Assembly: GCF_030035675.1 (NCBI RefSeq) | Contig: NC_084489.1 | Coordinates: forward strand, 50,563,898-50,627,897 | Direction of reading: 5' to 3' | DNA: 64,000 nucleotides | Origin: Rhineura floridana | Taxonomy: Eukaryota; Chordata; Lepidosauria; Squamata; Rhineuridae | Shown: in pieces, positions 48,254 to 61,976 of the stretch | Numbering within the stretch: the stretch's first letter is position 1 | Layout of the letters: every line of letters starts with the position of its first letter | Program-made: the position numbers and the translations under genes | The notes under the pieces: generated by a model | Database searches by the model: none | Seen by the model: only the letters and a program-made list of their open reading frames with translations | Told to the model about the DNA's origin: nothing

Positions 48254-49284
48254 TTACTAGGGATTGAGAGTGCTTTTTAATTAAATTTGATTTCCGAACA
48301 TGATGGCTTTTGCACAACTTCACCGCTAATGCTGGTTTGTTTCAAATCACAAGGCTTCTTTTATTGCAAGCTATTTCTAACACTCTGGTACAGCACATTT
48401 CTTCTGAATAAAAGCTTCAGAGAAGCAGTAATCTACCGTACAACAGCACATAATAGGAGGATATTTTTATCCAGAATGCAACAGATTGAATAAAGCAGAG
48501 CTGTAATCCTGGAAACAAATAAGTTCTTTATTACGCATTTCAAAAATGTAAATGATCAGGGCAATATGTACAGCATATGCAAAGAAGGCCAAGTGGTTAA
48601 TGATTATGTAAAGTTCAGTTGTGTCTTGTCAGTGCATAAACACAGTAATTGAAAAGTGCTCATAAGAAGCTTTTGAAATATGAAGCCATTAGAAATATTG
48701 TCCACAGTAGTGTTATCCACAGAAAAAGACTAAAAGGGAAACAAAACAAAGTGTATATATAATACAGCTGCGGAGATATCCTTCAATCTGCTGTATCAGT
48801 GAGCTCTGGAACACAGGAAAGAGCTCTTTCATTCTTTCTAACCCTGCTTTTCATGGCTGACACATTGGTACAGCTGTTTTTGGTAACCCTTCTTTCACCT
48901 TTGAGTATCATTACCACAATAGCAGAAACCTAGCACACCTACAAAGAGCTTGAACACTATCCACCAAGGAAACCTCTTAAAATGCTCCACTGAAGACTGG
49001 GACTTGCATGACGAGAGAGCTTGGTGAGCTACTGCATCCCTTGATTCTTAATGGTTATGTTTCTGCATATGTTTCTTGTTCAGATAATGGCATAAAACGT
49101 TTTAACTTTTTGAGATCAAAAGGTTGAAAAATGACACCTCTCAGGGCCTTTTTACTTCACCAGGTACCTTGTGGTAGTAAGTCTTGAACCCACCACAAGT
49201 TCAAATTTGTTCACACACTGCAGGAATGGATAAGAGTTCCAAATGAGTTGCAAAAGAGAAGGTGACCCTTGGCAAGCTGAGGGA

Positions 49285-49470
49285 CGTGATTTATTATTTA
49301 AAGGACATTTTGCTACCCCACTCTTTAAGCCAAAAAGGCTCCCAGAGTAGTTTACAACAATCAGTGGTAAGAGTATCCCTACCCTTCAGGCTTATAATCT
49401 ATAAAGACACAGAAAGACAAAAGGAAGAGGGAGTGGGAAAAACAGCAAGTTCAGGCACCAATTCTTAAAG
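49285..49470 (-). repeat. LINE 3'-tail repeat, diverged
   Basis: TTTGCTACCCCACTCTTTAA, AGGCTCCCAGAGTAGTTTAC and TCAGGCTTATAATCTATAAA resemble a reverse-complement LINE 3' region. Confidence 0.4.
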
Positions 49471-51559
49471 TTACATTTCTTATAATGATTAGCTGGGATG
49501 GGAACCTTTCAAGTATCCTGAGGGAGTAGCTGCTGGTTTCTCAGCAGAGATTTATCTCTTTTTCATTCTAAGATACATGACCATGTAAACATTAACATAA
49601 CCTATGGTGATGCTCACAGTTCCACAGAGGACACGTAGTACATATTCTATAGTACGTACTGTAAGAGTGCGATGAACTGGCAACAATAATTTTCTCAAGT
49701 TCCTTGAAAGCTATTAGCAAAACCTATAAAAGGATAAATTTAAGTTCTAGTCAATTTTTGAAAAAGTGAACATGTTTTCTTTTGCTGTTTATCTCCTCCT
49801 AAACACCTTCCTCCATGATTTTGAAATCAGTTTGCTCTGAGAAGCAAGCACCCACAAAAACATCAAAACTGGAAGCTTTGACTATCCACTGGAATCTGCT
49901 GGTAATAACTTTTGTTTCTATAAAAAATCAATTAAATCGTTCTATCACAATCTACCAACTGCTTACACTGGGTAACTACTATGAATGTCTATGGGATCAT
50001 TTCTATATCCTTCGGTTCTCTAACCCTTTCTTCCCTATGCGTATTCCACCCCATATGCTTCCTGCCCCCCCCCAAACACTGAAAATTTTATTTTTCACTT
50101 AAAGCTAGTCCTAAAAAATTAACATCAGAGAAACTGCAAAGTAGTAAGCAAAGTCATTATGTTGAGAGAAGGTATACTAAACAGATGGCCAATAAACTGT
50201 TGAAGGCTCAGTTTGTTTCTTGTTTTTAAATTTACTTATCAGAAGTGAAATTTCATTTAACAATCCAAAAAGTAAAGACTGAAAACCAGTATCTTTCTTT
50301 GTAGAGTAAGGTCTCAAAAGTGAACCCGCAGGCTGTAAATAGCACATGGGGTCACCAAACTGAATTCTAATCGCTTGCACCCTGTGGAGCTGGCACTTTT
50401 AATGCAATAAAACTGCTTCTAATCACACTGCAGGCTGGGCCCTTTCTCACCTCCCCTTCCTCACATACACAACAGGTGCCATTAACATTTTCTCCACCCC
50501 CTGCTGTGCAAGATCACTCTCCCATCCCAAAGCAGACCATGGGTTCCCTTTGCAGACTTTATGTTCATTTTCTTTTGAAATGTTCAACCTATTTAAACAG
50601 CTCTTTATAGAAATGTAAAGTAAACAGCTGATCTGATCCAAAGGCGGCAGTGGAGCCTGTGGTCAAAGCGCAGTCTTAAGACAGAAAAGAAAAGATGCTT
50701 TAGAAATGTAAAGCAGGTCTGTGTCTGGCCAGCAGGTTAGCTCCCCCCATGCTTGATCAATTATTAATTTCCATTTTTTATTCAGAAACACAGTCAGGTC
50801 CAGCTTCAAGCTGATTTACTACTGAAAAGTATAATGGAAATTAAGCTGACAGGAAAAACATGAGCACAGAAACTTTGGGTATTATTTTAAATGCCTTTTT
50901 ACCATAATGCATTCAAACTTGAAATTGTCTTCTTCCAAACCACTGATGATACATGATATTAATCAACTCAGTTGAACCATCATAGAGTTCAAAAACAGAG
51001 GTGGCAGATGTCTTGAACAGAGACTACACCTCTGAAGTGCGATTCACTTCAGAAGTTCAGGAACTTCTACTCTACAACAGGGTAGTGGAGAAAAATGTAT
51101 TCAACAATAAAAAGAATTACCAACACTGTTACCCAAAATTAGTTGTGAACTACTGCTAAATCTGGTACCAATCAAATTTCTCCAGCAGAATAGGGCAGGT
51201 TGAAGTTATAATCACTACAAGTATCTATTTATAGGCTATTAGCCTGTCTTTTTTCCTTATAAAAAGATTTTAAAGATTTCATTTCTAATTACAGTAAATA
51301 TTTTAAAAGAACCATATATTCCAGTACACCTTTCTACATATTCCCATAGTACACTATTCTAGATCAATCTACATATTACTTCAGCATACTTTCCCAATGT
51401 TTCTATAATGTTGCTTATTCTGCATATGGGGTTTAAATACTTATGAGCGAATAAACAATATATTCTTGGCAGCTGAAAACTATGTTCAACAATCAAAGTA
51501 CTGCCAATGTTAGTTTCTGATAGAAGAGGTTGGACAGGAAAGGTCTAAGAATGAAGCTT

Positions 51560-53105
51560 AAAAGAAGCAATTGTTACCCCATTATTAAAAAAGCCTTCCT
51601 TGAACCCTTCCTATTTAGACAGTTTTCATCCTGTTTCTAACTTACCTTTTTTAAGTAAAATCATTGAGAGAGTTGTAGCCACGCAACTCCAGAGTTTTCT
51701 GGAGCTGACGGATTACTTTGACTCATCTCAATCTGGTTTTAGGCCAGGTCATGGAACTGAGACTGTATTGGCGGCCTTAGTAGACGATCTTCGGAGAGAG
51801 TTAGACAAGGGGAATGTGTCCTTACTAGTTCTCCTCGATCTTTCTGCAGCGTTCGACACGATCGACCACAACATCCTCCTAGACCGCCTCTTCGAGATGG
51901 GCTTGCGAGGCACTGATTTTCAGTGGCTCCGCTCGTTCTTGGAGGGCAGATCACAGAGAGTATTGCTTGGGAATTTTAGTTCTGATCCCTGGCCGTTATC
52001 ATGCGGAGTTCCACAAGGCTCAGAGCTTTCACCGATGCTATTCAACATTTACATGAAACCGCTAGGAGAGATCATCCGGAGGTTTGGAATTCGATTTCAC
52101 CAATATGCTGATGATACCCAGCTTTATTTTTCCTTTCCTCCGGATACGAAAGATGCCATCCTCCCATTAAACAATTGTCTAACAGCAGTAAAGACCTGGA
52201 TGACGCAGAATAAACTTAAACTAAACCCAGATAAAACAGAGGTGCTGGTGGTTGGACATCGAACTAAGTTGGAAACAGGGAATGTTCCGATACTAGACGG
52301 AGTTGTACTCCCTTTAAAGACTCAAGTCCGTAGTCTCGGTGTTCTCCTAGACTCGGCCTTGACTCTAGAGGCTCATGTTCTTGCAATCTCTAGAAGCGCT
52401 TTCACCCGCCTGAAGCTAGTTCGCCAACTGCGTCCTTTTTTGGAGCTTTCTGACTTGACCATGGTTACCCATGCCTTGGTCACGTCTAAACGTCTAAACT
52501 AGATTATTGTAACTCACTTTATTTAGGTCTTACCCTTAGAATACTCCGCCAATTGAAATTGGTTCAGAGAGCAGCTGTTAGGATGCTAACTGAGGCGGAC
52601 GTCCGAGCTCACACTACTCCGCTTTTAAAACAACTACACTGGCTTCCAATCTCCTATCGAGTTCAGTTTAAAATCCTGGTTTTAACGTTTAAAGCTCTAT
52701 CGGGCTCAGGTCCCAGTTATCTATCAAATCATTTGTCATTTTATGAACCGGCCCGTCCTTTAAGATCTTCTTTAGATCCTGGTCTTAATATTCCCTCCTT
52801 TTCCCAAATTCACCAGACGGGCATTAGGAATAAATTGTTCTCAGTGGGGGCACCAACTCTTTGGAATGCTCTTCCGCATGAAATTCGTTCTTCCCCTTCT
52901 CTGTTTAGCTTCCGTCGCCAAGTTAAGACCTTTTTATTTCAGTTAGCTTTTAATTGTAATGTGTGATATACTGTATATTTCTTATAATGTTTTATAACTT
53001 GTTTGGTATGTTATACTGTACTTTGTTGTTTTATTATGCTATTGTTTGCCGCTTAGAATTCCTTGGAACTGAAGCGGGATATAAACTTTTTAAATAAATA
53101 AATAA
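51560..53105 (+). mobile_element. L2-group LINE, 5' truncated, one frame break
   Basis: A 300-codon frame (51600-52502) and a continuation (to 52966) give an L2 reverse transcriptase: L-L-D-L-S-A-A-F-D-T-I-D-H, G-V-P-Q-G-S-E-L-S-P, Y-A-D-D at 52104-52115, L-N-P-D-K-T-E-V and the end G-A-P-T-L-W-N-A-L-P-H-E-I-R. The only break seen is a perfect 8-bp tandem duplication (CGTCTAAA twice, about 52482-52499), which shifts the frame before the LDYCNSLY block. The 3' end GCGGGATATAAAC with AAATAAATAAAT is intact. It differs from the other two L2 copies at many positions, so it is a separate subfamily. Antisense to GLCCI1. Confidence 0.9.
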
Positions 53106-53264
53106 ATAAACATTTCCCCCCCCCATTAAAACAAAACAATGAAGTGACTGCCAACGTCTCAACAACTGATTAAAGATTTAAGAACAGAACACTTCATCCT
53201 AAAATCTTCCCCCAGATAGCACATTATATTGTCTGACTTGGTACCAACAAACTTTAAAAAAAAA

Positions 53265-54015
53265 TAATTCCAAAAATACAGATCCTCCAAGGATCTGAAT
53301 TGGGACCAATGCGAATCAATCAAAGAGAGTTAGAAGTGAGCAGTGAGGTGGTCATGTTAGCCGATGGCACAGAGTTATTCAGGGTGGAAAAAAACAAAAA
53401 GGGATTGCACAGAGCTCCAAAATGAACTCTCCAAATTGACTGATTGGACATTAAAAATGGCAAGCCATGTTACAGATTAGGAAAGGGGTTGAAAATAAAA
53501 ATGAAGAATGTAATACCTTTACATAAATCTATGGTGTGACCACAGCTTGAAATACTGCATACAGTTCTAGTTGCCACATCTCAGAAAGGATACTGTAGAG
53601 CTAGAAAAAGGATGGAAATGGGCGATCAAATTGTCATGGAGACAGAACATACGAGGCAAATTTGTGTATGTGGCTTTTTAGTTATCAGGACAAAGGGAAG
53701 TACTTCTTCACATAGTTAAACCATGGAATTTGCTATGATAAGATGTGGCAATAGCCATCAATGCAGACAGCTTTAAAAGGCAAATTCATGGAAGATAAGG
53801 CTATCAATGGCCACTAGTCATGATGGCCATACGCTACCTCCAAGAACAGAGGCACCATGACTCTGAATATCAGTTGCTTGCGAGCACAAGAGTGCTATTG
53901 TGTTCATGTCGTGTTTGTGGGCTTCCAATAGGCATCTGGCTGGCTGCTGTGGGACACAGGATACTATACTAGATAGGTCTCAGTTTTGATCAGCTCTTCT
54001 TATGTTCTTGCAACT
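53265..54015 (+). mobile_element. CR1 LINE fragment
   Basis: The series CCAAGGATCTGAATTGGGAC, GGTCATGTTAGCCGATGGCA, ACCTTTACATAAATCTATGG, TGCATACAGTTCTAGTTGCC, GCTATCAATGGCCACTAGTC and GATCAGCTCTTCTTATGTTC follows the CR1 3' region in plus orientation. It is rearranged or internally deleted and has no usable frame. It is the forward counterpart of the reversed copies at 20570 and 47448. Confidence 0.75.
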
Positions 54016-54420
54016 GCTGACAGTCAGCCTTTATCAAATAACCAAAAGTAGATAACTGTGGCAATTATGTCCACCCCTAAAAGAGAGCTTTATGACTCCC
54101 TCAAGCCTTGTGTATAAGGCAAACAAGCATCTTGGGGTGCGGGTGGAGCTGTGAATGGCAATTCCTAGTCTAAAGTTCTGAAGTATTCCCAGAGCTGGAT
54201 CTGTGGAAGTGTAGAACCCATATGTGGGACAGCACAGAGAACATGAAGAAATATGAGCATCACTCGGATATATACTTATATCCACCCCCAAAAAGTTCTG
54301 AGGCTGCAAACACCATTTGGGTTCAATTAAGAGAGTTACAGCTCTCTTTAAGATCAAATCATGACATTTAAATTTGTATATTTGTTTTTAATGTTTTTAG
54401 TTACTGTAATTATTATTTTT

Positions 54421-54540
54421 ATCTTTATTTATACCCCGCCATTTTTCCAAAACTGGAACTCATGGCAGCTTCCAGATAAAAAATACATATAATTAAAAAC
54501 ATACAAAGTCTACATTAAAATAAGATTAGACTATTTCCTC
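54421..54540 (-). repeat. LINE 3'-tail repeat, left part of a split copy
   Basis: TATTTATACCCCGCCATTTT, CCAAAACTGGAACTCATGGC and AATTAAAAACATACAAAGTC match the repeat at 1335-1480. The copy stops where the L2 at 54545 begins and appears to resume at 57436. Confidence 0.55.
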
Positions 54541-54544
54541 AGCT

Positions 54545-57435
54545 CCCACTCTTGAGGCCATGTGTCCACCGGGTTTCCGTTATGCACAGCAGCCAAGGGT
54601 GGGAAGGCGGGGAGGGGGTGTGGCAGTCATCTATCGGGAGTCTTTAGTTTTTACCAGACCTCCTCTACTTAGGACTAAGTTTGTTGACTGCATGTATTGG
54701 AGGTTGGGCCCGAAGGGCAGTTTGGGGATCCTGCTGGTGTACCGCCCACCCCGCTGCACAGCAGACTCCCTGGCCGAGGTGCTAGAGATGGTCTCGGCTG
54801 TACGTGCGTTGTCCCCAGAATTATTGGTGCTGGGTGACTTCAACGTGCATGCCAAGACCACTCTCACTGGGGCCCCTCGGGATTTCCTGGAAACCATGGC
54901 TTCCTGGGAACTGCACCTTAGTAATATTGGACCCACCCATGTAGCCGGTCATGCTCTCGACCTTATGTTTGTCCTGAGAGGGGAGGGAAGTGCTTTGAAG
55001 TTGGGGGTGATCTCTTCCACCCCTGTGTCATGGTCAGATCACTACCTGGTAAACATAGACTTCTCGATGCCTCACACCCTCCGCAGGGGTAAAGGACCTA
55101 TTAGAATGGTCCGCCCCAGACGCCTGATGGATCCAGAAGGATTCCTGACTGCGCTTGGGGAATTGGAACCTGCTGAAGGCCGCTCGGTTGATACCCTGGT
55201 GTTGGAGTGGAATGAAGGGATCACCAGGGCTCTGGACCGGGTGGCACCGAAACGTCCTCTCCCCCTGAACAGAACTCAGTTAGCACCATGGTATACACCA
55301 CAGTTGCGAAATCTGAGACAGGTGGTGAGACGACTAGAACGCCGGTGGCGGAAATCCCGTTCCGAAGATGTCCGGACACAGGTTAGAGCAGCAGTAACTG
55401 CCTACCAAGTGGCAATAAAGGCAGAAAAGAAGAGGTTCTTTGCTGCCTCTATTGCGTCAGCAGAGTGCTGTCCCAGGAGGTTGTTCCAAGTGGTCCGAAG
55501 CCTGGTCGGTCCAGTTGCTCAGGAACCCTTGGAACAGTCTAAGGCCTCCTGTGACAAATTAGCAAAGCACTTTGCTGACAAAATCAAACATTTACAGAGC
55601 TCGATCCTGTACGCCGTGGATGCAGTGAATGAATCAGAGTTGGCCAGTTGCAAGCCAGTCAAATGGGATCGATTTCAGCCTCTCCCTTCTGAGGATGTGG
55701 ACAAGGTGCTCTCCACTGTGAAGCCTACTACCTGTCTAAATGATCCTTGTCCATCGTGGCTCCTCGTGAGCTGCAAAGAGAAACTGGGCGAGGGGATCAA
55801 GGCGGTGGTCAATGCATCCTTGAAGGAGGGTGTAATGCCATTAGCCCTCAAGGAGGCAATTGTAAAGCCCATCTTAAAGAAGTCCTCCTTGGATCCCCAG
55901 GTTTTGAATAACTTTCGCCCAATTTCGAATTTACCATTCTTGGGCAAGGTCATTGAGCGAGTGGTGGCTAATCAGTTGTCGACACACTTGGATGAAACGG
56001 ATTATTTGGATCCATACCAATCGGGTTTCAGGACTGGACATGGAACTGAAACAGCCTTGGTCGCTCTGGTGGATGATATGAGGAGGGCATTAGATAGGGG
56101 AGAATTCACCTTTCTTGTCCTCCTCGATCTCTCAGCGGCTTTTGATACTGTTGACCACAGTATCCTTCTACAGCGCCTGGAGGGATTGGGAATAGGAGGC
56201 ACTGTATTGCAGTGGTTCCATTCCTTTCTCTCCGATAGGCATCAACAGGTAGCATTGGGGGAGGAGGTTTCAGACCCTTGGCCTCTCGATTGTGGTGTGC
56301 CACAGGGCTCTATCCTCTCTCCCATGCTATTTAATATCTATATGAAGCCGCTGGGGACAATCATTGGGAGATTTTGGCTGCAGTGTCACCAATATGCGGA
56401 CGACACTCAGCTCTATCTCTCGTTTAAATCTTCACCAGAGTTGGCTGTGGAGACCATGTCCAAGTGTCTGGAATCCGTGAGTGGATGGATGGGAAGGAAC
56501 AGGTTGAAGTTAAATCCCGATAAGACTGAGGTGCTGCTTGTGGGAGACAGGGGAAGGTTGGGAAATGTTGACCTGATGTTCAACGGGGTGAGACTGCCCC
56601 TAAAGGACCAGGTCCGCAGCCTTGGGGTTGTTCTGGATTCCAAGCTGTCCATGGAGGCTCAGATTTCGGCAGTGAGCCGGGCAGCTTGGTATCAATTACA
56701 CCTCATTCGTAGGCTGCAACCCTACCTCCCTGTTCATCAGCTCCCACTGGTAGTACATGCCCTGGTCACCTCTCGTTTAGACTACTGTAATGCGCTCTAC
56801 GTGGGGTTACCCTTGAAAACGGTCCGGAAATTACAACTGATACAAAATGCTGCGGCTTGACTACTCACAAATTGTCGCCGCCGGGAACATATCACCCCAG
56901 TGTTGTTCGACCTTCACTGGCTTCCTGTTGTTTTCCGGGCTCAATTCAAGGTGTTGGTATTAACCTTTAAATCCCTAAACGGTTTCGGCCCAGTTTACCT
57001 GATGGAGCGCCTCCAGCGCCACCAATTATGCCGCCCGACAAGATCAGCCACTCAGGGCCTTCTCTCAGTCCCACCAACTAAAACAGCTAGGTTGGTGGGG
57101 ACTAGAGAGAGGGCATTTTCAGTGGCGGCCCCCACTCTCTGGAACTCCCTCCCGTATGATCTTCGGCATGCCCCTTCCCTGAATGTATTCTGCAAAGCCT
57201 TGAAGACCTGGCTCTTCAGACAGGCCTTTGGGACTTCCGGGGAGGGTTAATTTTTTAGGACTAACCGCCTATTACTCTGAACTGCTATTGTTCTTTATTT
57301 ATAGTTTTACTGTTATATGTATTTTATGTGTATTTTATTATGATGCATTTATTGGAACTAAATTGTACGTCGCCTAGAGTGGCCATCGGCCAGATAGGCG
57401 GCTTATAAATTAAATTATTATTATTATTATTATTA
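54545..57435 (+). mobile_element. L2-group LINE with endonuclease and RT
   Basis: This is the longest LINE here. A 766-codon frame (54560-56860) begins within the endonuclease (G-G-G-V-A-V-I-Y-R-E-S, V-Y-R-P-P-R, V-L-G-D-F-N-V-H-A, W-S-D-H-Y-L-V-N) and runs through the reverse transcriptase: L-L-D-L-S-A-A-F-D-T-V-D-H, G-V-P-Q-G-S-I-L-S-P, Y-A-D-D at 56393-56404, L-N-P-D-K-T-E-V-L-L-V. A single TGA at 56858-56860, probably a CGA decayed at its CpG, interrupts it. The frame then continues to F-S-V-A-A-P-T-L-W-N-S-L-P and a stop at about 57250. The 3' UTR ends GGCTTATAAATTAAATTATT and a TTA run. Only the first part of the endonuclease is missing. Confidence 0.93.
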
Positions 57436-57530
57436 ATATTAAAACCATACACACATATAGCTAAAAAAGTTCAAACTAGTTTAAAAATGATATAATAGAC
57501 ATTAGCAATGCAGCACCCTTCACGCCCTAC
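57436..57530 (-). repeat. LINE 3'-tail repeat, right part of a split copy
   Basis: ATTAAAACCATACACACATA and AAAAGTTCAAACTAGTTTAA continue the A-rich repeat that breaks off at 54540. This fits insertion of the L2 into an older repeat. No target duplication was recognised. Confidence 0.4.
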
Positions 57531-57534
57531 CCTT

Positions 57535-57606
57535 AGCCTACTGTAAACCGCCCAGAGAGCTTTGGCTATGGGGCGGTATACAAATACAATCAATCAATCA
57601 ATCAAT
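57535..57606 (+). repeat. LINE 3' tip with (CAAT)n tail
   Basis: AAACCGCCCAGAGAGCTTTG, GGGGCGGTATACAAATACAA and four CAAT units form the extreme 3' end of an L2/CR1-group element, truncated to about 70 bp. Confidence 0.65.
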
Positions 57607-58214
57607 TACTGAAAAGACTCTCAAGGGCTACAGGTCAAATGTATAGATATCACTGTAGTTTAACAAACTTCTACAAATATTATTTTTTCCCAACTAACAA
57701 ATAGCTTATTTTATTTATGTGAGGCTGAGGAAGTGCCTATGTGTGGCAATCATGTGCATAACGAAAGAGAGAAAATGGATGCGGAGATTATGAGGCAGGG
57801 CTAGAGATGGGAAAGAAAGCCAAAGAAAGAAACTCATCAGGCATGTGAGAGAATGCTTTAACTCTAAAGGATGAGTGTGACTATGAAAGAAAAAAGGCAG
57901 AATGCAGAAGAGAAAAAGACAAAGGGAAAAGGGAAAAGACAGAGGAACGAGCCAAAGCATGCTAAAGATTATGGGGGGAAGTGAAAAGGGTTTTTTGTGA
58001 ACAAACAAGTACAATATTTAAACAAACAAACAAAAATTCCATTCTGCCCATTCATTTTAATGCTTTTGGTAGTTTTCAAACTTTGTATACCAGGAGACGT
58101 GAATCATTTTAGACCAGCTCACACTGACCAGGAGATCTATAACTTGCATTTAAAGAATGCACAAATTCAATCCTACAACCTTTATACATTCACAGACCAA
58201 GCAATGTACTTGGT

Positions 58215-58335
58215 CTAAAGGCACAGGATACAGCAACCTTGCTGAGACTAAGCAGGTGGGAGCCTGGTCAGTGCCTGGATGGGAGACCACCAAGAAAGCA
58301 TGTCCTTCGTCTCCATGAAGGAGAGGTGGTAAATA
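58215..58335 (+). repeat. 5S rRNA-derived SINE
   Basis: GAGACTAAGCAGGTGGGAGC, CTGGTCAGTGCCTGGATGGG and AGACCACCAAG follow the 5S rRNA internal control region. The 3' part CTCCATGAAGGAGAGGTGGT with AAATAAACAAAC resembles an L2/CR1-type LINE tail. So it is a SINE with a 5S-like promoter and a LINE-like end, not a 5S gene. Confidence 0.7.
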
Positions 58336-58687
58336 AACAAACAGGTACACATATTTGCAGATTGTGCATTTTATTCTATTTCTGCTTGTTATAAGTTGGA
58401 CCATGAAGCTTTACAGAGAACTGAAACTACCCGCATTCCTTGTGGCTTCTGAAATGTCACTAAGCTTTGGCCATACACTTTCAGTGTTATCTTTTCAGCC
58501 ATCAAGGTCTAGAAATATACACCTAGAAAAAGAAAAACGAAAGCCAATAATCTAAGCAAGTCAAATTCTGTGCTCACCACCAACTTCTATGCTTGGATAG
58601 AATTGCAAAATACATATAAGCATCAACTATGCCCCATACTAAGAACTGTTCCACGTAATTATGAGGAACTGTCAGGCTTTTAAGACT

Positions 58688-58775
58688 GCAATCTTATGCT
58701 CATTTAACCAGGAATAAGTCCTGTTGGACTCAGTGGAACTTACTTATGAGTGGGCATGCATAGGATTGCACTGTT
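58688..58775. repeat. ~90-bp palindromic MITE-like repeat, copy 3
   Basis: GACTGCAATCTTATGCTC, GGAATAAGTCCTGTTGGACT, AGTGGAACTTACTTATGAGT and GCATGCATAGGATTGCACTG. The halves are inverted; it is the best preserved of the copies here. Confidence 0.6.
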
Positions 58776-59210
58776 AAATACAGACAGTGAAACAGAGACA
58801 GCGATTCTTTCATCACTACTAGTCGTTCTGAATTCAAATAATTTTGTGCACTGAATTCAAATAATTTTATTATCTTCCTCGTTTAACCTTTGCTGCCAAA
58901 TGAACAAGGAAAAATGGTTTCATTTATTTTAAAAGCAACAGCACAGCCACAAAGTCTGGGTTCACTTATTTGATCAATAATTCACACACAATTATACCAA
59001 ATATTCCCTTAATGCTTTTCTTTAACTTTCCATCCTATAGCCTTTATATTTATAGTTAAGATTATTTGCTGTGTCCTCCTGACATTTATGGAAGATGTTT
59101 GTGAAACTGCACAAACAAAAGGGAAAACAAATATAAGCAAAGAAAAACAATTATGAGCAGTCTTTGTTTCATACCAGTAGGACAAATAACATAAAATAAA
59201 ATTTGATTTA

Positions 59211-61552
<2,342 letters not shown>

Positions 61553-61976
61553 AAATGGACCATTGGTCTCACCTGAAGGGTGATTTTCCTATGAGGACGG
61601 ACATCACAACGGGTTTTAGCTCCACCTATCGTGCGAAGGCAAGAATGTCTTTGAAGTCAAGACAAGGGGCGTCAGGCCCCTCCCACTCTCCAGTTCATTC
61701 GCAGCGAGTCTAAGGAGAGATATCTAAAAATACAAGAACAAGGCCAACAGGCCTGGCAGCAGGAAAATAACACAATAGTACCATGCATAGTAACATGACT
61801 CCAACATAGCGGTATAACAGAACTAGAAGTCTTGACTTCACTTTTAAATTTAAATATAATAGCATAACAGTAATATAGAACACATTAGAAAATATATAGT
61901 CATCCTCCAACTGGGAGGGTCGTGATGTCCGTCCTCATAGGAAAATCACCCTTCAGGTGAGACCAATGGTCCATTT
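61553..61976. repeat. 55-bp perfect inverted repeat at the DIRS 3' end
   Basis: Arms at 61553-61607 and 61922-61976 are exact reverse complements around a 314-bp spacer (start AAATGGACCATTGGTCTCAC). The segment CCTATGAGGACGGACATCAC near 61588 also recurs in direct orientation, slightly changed, at 61980. Inverted termini plus an internal complementary region are characteristic of DIRS elements. Confidence 0.9.

Noticed and set aside
58215-58335. Possible functional 5S rRNA gene
   Set aside because: Only the internal control region matches; the rest of the 120-nt gene is missing and the 3' end is LINE-like.
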